DNA from: Ascarosepion bandense
Lineage: Eukaryota; Mollusca; Cephalopoda; Sepiida; Sepiidae
NCBI GenBank assembly: GCA_037127315.1
Contig: JBBBDQ010001122.1
Coordinates: forward strand, 8,142,001-8,206,000
Reading direction: 5' to 3'
Length of the DNA stretch: 64,000 bases
Shown here: piece by piece, positions 60,432 through 64,000 of the stretch
Layout of the letters: every line of letters begins with the position of its first letter
How positions within the stretch are numbered: position 1 is the first letter of the stretch
Position numbers and translations under genes: made by a program
The notes under the pieces: generated by a model
Seen by the model: the letters and a program-made list of their open reading frames with translations, nothing else
Databases searched by the model: none
What the model was told of the DNA's origin: nothing

Positions 60432-60562
60432 TTAAATCGTGATAATGTTTAGCTCCAAGTTTATTATATTTCAATGGTTTTTACTGATGAGATGTATTTT
60501 GAAAAGCAGGTATTGTATGGTGAAATGCTCAATATCGGGATGTGGATAGAACATTGTAAATA

Positions 60563-60616
60563 GCCCTGACGAGTGAGAACATCATAACGGTGTCCTCACG
60601 AAACTTCGAAGTCGGC
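60563..60616 (+). ncRNA. Hammerhead ribozyme motif outside the SINEs
   Basis: CTGACGA (60,566-60,572; the variable core base is C), stem II GTGAG (60,573-60,577) with CTCAC (60,595-60,599) all paired, a 17-nt apical part that may add ACA/TGT pairing, GAAA (60,600-60,603), stem III A60603-T60612, C60604-G60611, T60605-A60610 with loop TCGA, cleavage after GTC at 60,613. Stem I is GCC (60,563-60,565) with GGC (60,614-60,616); longer pairing is not obvious. All core nucleotides match the CUGANGA...GAAA consensus. Layout as in Penelope-like or retrozyme hammerheads. Confidence 0.7.
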
Positions 60617-60664
60617 AGGAATCTGCTGTATTAAAGAGACAAACTCTTTGTACCTATATACATA

Positions 60665-60677
60665 CATAAATGCACGC

Positions 60678-60718
<41 letters not shown>

Positions 60719-60727
60719 CACATATAT
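60665..60727. repeat. CA microsatellite
   Basis: (CA)n at 60,676-60,723 with one interruption, in a TA-rich setting. Confidence 0.95.
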
Positions 60728-60786
60728 TGAAATTATTTGTTTGAACATTATTTTTCATCGATAATCTGTTTTTAATCAAATTTACT

Positions 60787-61095
60787 TACGCTTTCACACC
60801 CTGATTGAGCACCCTGGAAGAATGGTAGACTTGGAAAAACAGTAGCTACTCTGGCATCTACGCATCGTTCATTCAGCAATGAATTAGAACACTCTCAGGT
60901 ATTGGGCATGTATAATGATAATATACACGCTAAAATGTCTGCTTCCTTCTACCGAGCGCCCATAGCTCAGAGGTAGAATCGCCGACTGACACCAATGTGG
61001 TCGGGTTTCAATCCTGGGTAAAAAGCAATCGGCTGTCTAACCGTACTGGTGAGCTGTGATACCGCGAAACAGATCTGTCTGCGGATGACTATATA
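60787..61095 (+). repeat. Segmental tandem duplication, copy 1 (about 495 bp period)
   Basis: CACACCCTGATTGAGCACCC, AGCTACTCTGGCATCTACGC, GTATAATGATAATATACACG and the following SINE recur at about 61,282-61,585. The copies differ by scattered substitutions, so the duplication is not very recent. Confidence 0.85.
60954..61090 (+). mobile_element. Hammerhead SINE copy 5, full head, ribozyme mutated
   Basis: Head GCGCCCATAGCTCAGAGG with box A (TAGCTCAGAGG) and box B (GGGTTTCAATCC). The ribozyme region has CTGGTGA instead of CTGATGA (61,046-61,052) and GCTG/CCGC in stem II, so the core and stem are damaged. GAAA (61,066-61,069), stem III ACAGATCTGT and the GTC site remain. It ends in TATATATA. 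Confidence 0.85.
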
Positions 61096-61281
61096 TATTC
61101 AAATAACGTGCAAATTTTATTTTAAAAATAAAATCATTAATACCCACGTTTCAAAAACATCAGGAGTTCACACAGTCCTGTTAGCAGACTCATGCTACTG
61201 ATTTGACTCATCGCCTCTGACTGAATCTTAGCACGAAAAACAAATCGTATATATATACATACACACACCAGATTACTATTT

Positions 61282-61585
61282 ACGTTCTCACACCCTGATT
61301 GAGCACTCTGGAAGAATGGTAAACTTGGAAAAACAGTAGCTACTCTGGCATCTACGCATCGTTTATTCAGCAATGAATTACAACACTCTTAGCTATTGGG
61401 CGTGTATAATGATAATATACACGCTAAAAAGTTTGCCTCCTTCTACCGAGCGCCCATAGTTCAGGGGTAAAATCGCCGATTGATGCCAATTCTATCGGGT
61501 TTTAATCTTGGGTTAAAAGCAATCGGAGTCTAACCGTACTGATGAGCTGTGATACAGCGAAACAGATCTGTCTGTGGATGACTAT
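61282..61585 (+). repeat. Segmental tandem duplication, copy 2
   Basis: Second copy of 60,787-61,095, from CACACCCTGATTGAGCAC to the SINE tail. Confidence 0.85.
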
Positions 61586-61590
61586 ATATA
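61450..61590 (+). mobile_element. Hammerhead SINE copy 6, intact ribozyme core
   Basis: tRNA-like head GCGCCCATAGTTCAGGGG (box A) and a slightly changed box B (GGGTTTTAATCTT), then AAAGCAATCGG, the hammerhead at 61,527-61,583 and (TA)n. It is the duplicate of copy 5, yet its ribozyme is intact while its box B has more changes. Confidence 0.85.
61527..61583 (+). ncRNA. Hammerhead ribozyme motif (SINE copy 6, best example)
   Basis: CTGATGA (61,539-61,545), stem II GCTG-TGATA-CAGC, GAAA (61,559-61,562), stem III ACA/TGT with loop GATC, cleavage after the preferred triplet GTC at 61,572. Stem I: CCGTA (61,534-61,538) with TGTGG (61,573-61,577), internal loop TAA/AT, then AGTC (61,527-61,530) with GACT (61,580-61,583) fully paired. 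An internal loop in stem I facing loop II is where natural hammerheads make tertiary contacts. Cleavage would leave the (TA)n tail on the 3' product. Confidence 0.8.
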
Positions 61591-61600
61591 TATATATATA

Positions 61601-62208
61601 GTACTGTGCAAAAGTATGAGGGCAAGAACTATTTTATCTTTTATGAGACATATTGACAGAAAATAAATAATTTAATTAAAGTAATTTTATTGATTTACTC
61701 AACAAATGCTTTAACAAGAAAAAATACTTGTTATAAAATATATTTAATATTTAGTATAATAGCCTTTTGCTTTGATCACAGCCTTCATTCTGTCAGGCAT
61801 TGACATCACAAGCATTTTCAATGTAACTAATGGTATCTCCTGCCAAGTGTCTTGCGAATTAACATTAAATTTATCGATTCGAGAGGGGGAATAAGAAAAA
61901 AGTCAGTCATATCCAAGGATAATACAATAATGAATAGTTTTAAAATAAATTGTTTAATAGAAAATAGGAAAAACTAAATAATCTATTTCATAGAATTAAT
62001 AGTTTTAAATAATCAATATTTATTAGCAATTTACTTGTTTTTTCACCCTGTATTTGAATTTCAGTGAGGTTTTTAGGAAAATTACCCCTGTCCTAATACT
62101 TTTGCACACTACTGGTAGTGTACAAAAGTGTTAGGACGGGGGTGATTTTAAACTTTATTTTGAATCCTCATAAAAGATAAAATAGTCATTGTCCTAATAC
62201 TTTTATAC

Positions 62209-62215
<7 letters not shown>
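61601..62215. mobile_element. Tc1/mariner-type relic, composite
   Basis: Outer inverted ends are AGTACTGTGCAAAAGTAT (61,601) and, on minus from 62,215, AGTACTGTATAAAAGTATTAGG; both continue CTATTTTATCTTTTATGAG. Near 62,085-62,145 two further ends face outward from the centre (minus AGTAGTGTGCAAAAGTATTAGG, plus AGTGTACAAAAGTGTTAGG). CAGT-GTGCAAAAGTAT-type ends are typical of Tc1 elements. The layout suggests two related elements or ends joined. TA tracts flank it. Confidence 0.75.
61744..61860 (-). pseudogene. Tc1-type transposase C-terminal relic
   Basis: Minus frame reads [20 protein letters not shown] then [18 protein letters not shown] and a stop. The pattern LV-SMP-R--AVIKAKG--TKY is the C-terminus of Tc1-type transposases. 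The DDE catalytic domain and the DNA-binding N-terminus are absent. Confidence 0.8.
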
Positions 62216-62271
<56 letters not shown>

Positions 62272-62275
62272 GACA
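62216..62275. repeat. TA microsatellite
   Basis: (TA)n of about 57 bp between the Tc1 relic and the foldback element. Confidence 0.95.
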
Positions 62276-62486
62276 ATTTGAAATGAATTGTTTGAACATT
62301 ATTATTTTTCATCGATACTCATATTTAAGTAGATGTTCTGTTTTTAATGAAACGATATTTTAATGAAATTTTAATGAAATGTAAATAATCAGGCCGGTAG
62401 ATATAAATATATAATACTGTTTCATTAAAAACAGAATATCTACTTAAATATGAGTATCGATAAAAAAAATAATGTTGAAACAATTC

Positions 62487-62500
<14 letters not shown>
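62270..62500. repeat. Foldback palindrome
   Basis: Left arm GAAATGAATTGTTTGAACA, CATCGATACTCATATTTAAG, TAGATGTTCTGTTTTTAATG; the right arm is the reverse complement from 62,420 to 62,492. The loop of about 60 bp contains repeated TTTAATGAAA. A half copy of one arm (TTGTTTGAACATTATTTTTC, CATCGAT) lies at 60,735-60,770, so the family is dispersed. TA tracts lie on both sides. Confidence 0.8.

Positions 62501-62542
<42 letters not shown>
62492..62542. repeat. TA microsatellite
   Basis: (TA)n of about 50 bp directly after the palindrome. Confidence 0.95.
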
Positions 62543-62545
<3 letters not shown>

Positions 62546-62994
62546 AAACAGGACGTCATAATTATTTTTATTATTTTTAACTTATATAACTTAGATATCT
62601 TTCGGTCAACACTTATTCATAGAATATTCGTTGGCTCTTTTAATTAAAGGAACACAAAACAAATGGATACGACAACAGAAGGAATGTTTAAGCTCGTTTA
62701 AAATTATATTTATTCAGTTGATTAAAACGTGAAGCGGGTGTAAATCACGGTTCCAAAAGATTTAATGAAATTGGAAAAAAGGTAACTCATATTTCTTCCA
62801 AGAGTCTCAATGATCTTATGAAATGGTCCTTCTGCCTGCACAGACTAGGACGATGTAATTTCAAATAGATAGCCTCGGGCTATAAAAAGCGGTTCGAGTA
62901 CTATGCAAGACAGAAAACCAAGTGTCCTCATACATGAACGAACAATCCTGATTTTCCAGCAAATGCTGGCCTATGGCTGACTCCTGAGTATATT
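62543..62994. other. Unassigned AT-rich sequence
   Basis: No supported gene. 62,820-62,900 is somewhat GC-richer but has no open frame of note. Confidence 0.5.
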
Positions 62995-63110
62995 TATTTT
63001 TTTCATTTGTAAACAAGTTATTACGCGACCTAGGTTTCTACCATCTTCAGGCTATTTACAATGACTGTTTTCACCGTTTTTTTTTGTTTTTTTTTTTACC
63101 GTGATATCAA
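62995..63110. repeat. Interspersed repeat shared with 53,998-54,110
   Basis: TTTCATTTGTAAACAAGTTA, TTACGCGACCTAGGTTTCT, CTTCAGGCTATTTACAATGAC and a T-rich ACCG stretch match the 54.0-kb copy in order. On minus: CTGAAGA, GAAA, a palindromic ACCTAGGT and GTC, a hammerhead-like layout with a missing stem II. Confidence 0.6.
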
Positions 63111-64000
63111 ATGAAATCGCTTACTTGAACCGTTAGATAAAAAATTGCAGGGCATAACACTCGCTCTTCATGAGGATGCATAAAATATGAAAAAATAAAA
63201 CAACATATTAGAAAAAGTAAAAGTACTACAGAGATTGAATAATTAGAACGGCGAGTACTTCTGTTTCAACAGAGGAGGTAAACCTATAATGCATAAAAAT
63301 AACCTAGAAAGACCTGTAAGATTGGCACTGACCAAGATTAACAGGAAAAATACCCACAAACCTAAATAAAATTCGAATAAAAAAGTTGTTAGTTTATATG
63401 CTTTTAGGATTGATATGTTTACGGAAATAATAAAAAAAAACAGCAGTGAAATACTGGAAGACCTCGTTAGATAAACATAATGCTGCGAAGGAAACTAGGC
63501 TCAAATTAATGTGAACAACACCGGACTGTCACCCTTATTAGTTATATACTTAAACTGGGAGAGCACATAAAAAGAATTAGATCGGAAATTGGCCGAGAAC
63601 AGTGATAATCTTTCAGACATAAAGCTCAAAATGGCTTCCTCAGAGAAAAAGAAAATTTGATATAAAATTAGATTTGGATATTTGGATAAGTGGCTGTACA
63701 AAAATGAAGTATTTTTAGGTCAGAAAATAGAGACTTAAAATGTTGAAAATTCACTTAGGCGGATTTTACCCATATGATAACCTACTTGAACCTAAAATAA
63801 AACGTTTCAAGCGTTTTACAATATGATATCCTGGCATTTCACAATGACAGTAGACATTTCAGCCTAATTTGAGCAAAAAGGGCATAATCTGAACAGAGAA
63901 AACCTTATGTGATGGGTCAAAACGGACATGGTTTTCGGAATCATCGTTTAAAAAAACGCCTAGAAACATGTGTCCATTGTCCAATATTATTTGTGGGAAA
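63111..64000. other. Unassigned AT-rich sequence to the window end
   Basis: No gene, RNA or recognised repeat supported. Short frames (for example 66 residues on minus at 63,501-63,701) have no features. Confidence 0.55.

Noticed and set aside
60484..60510. CTGATGAGATGTATTTTGAAA on plus
   Set aside because: No complementary stem II between the two core-like words.

Overview
The window is repeat-dominated eukaryotic DNA with no recognisable host protein-coding gene. It suggests an animal, most likely a mollusc and probably a cephalopod. The grounds are tRNA-derived SINEs ending in (TA)n tails, non-LTR retrotransposons of the Jockey/CR1 and RTE types, dense TA/GA/CA microsatellites, and very AT-rich unique sequence. 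The organism call is inference, not a match to a named genome.

Layout. (1) 1-24,405: a 24-kb tandem array (satellite A) of a 39-bp C-rich, almost G-free unit. It runs directly into a LINE 3' end, with a second LINE 3'UTR piece after it (to 24,672). (2) 24,673-26,090: GA-rich DNA, unassigned sequence, a Helitron-like terminus and a frameshifted RTE-type reverse transcriptase C-terminus. (3) 26,090-46,990: a second array (satellite B, 86-90 bp unit), split at 34,474-38,892 by a LINE with two and a half tandem 5'UTR monomers, one intact 963-codon endonuclease/reverse transcriptase ORF and an A-rich tail. (4) 46,990-47,950: a spacer with inverted arms, RTE fragments and a GA microsatellite. (5) 47,950-50,880: satellite B in the opposite orientation, so 26-51 kb is one very unequal inverted repeat. 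(6) 50,880-53,240: an LTR-like end with a TATA box, a LINE relic, unassigned sequence, and a tandem array of 5S-rRNA-like units. (7) 53,240-64,000: AT-rich DNA with SINEs, a single-copy relative of satellite B, a truncated LINE copy, a Tc1-type relic and foldback palindromes.

The most interesting signal is in the last 11 kb. The tRNA-derived SINEs carry a hammerhead ribozyme motif between the pol III promoter half and the (TA)n tail: CUGAUGA, a perfect GCUG/CAGC stem II, GAAA, a short stem III and a UH cleavage site. Three of six copies have intact cores. Two further unrelated hammerhead motifs (59.4 kb minus, 60.6 kb plus) and two degenerate ones (54.0 and 63.0 kb) lie nearby. The stem III strand is self-complementary in nearly all of them, which suggests cleavage as dimers.

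Both giant satellites seem to be amplified retroelement ends: A from a LINE 3'UTR, B from an LTR-like terminus. These relationships were read by eye; no alignment or database search was run.
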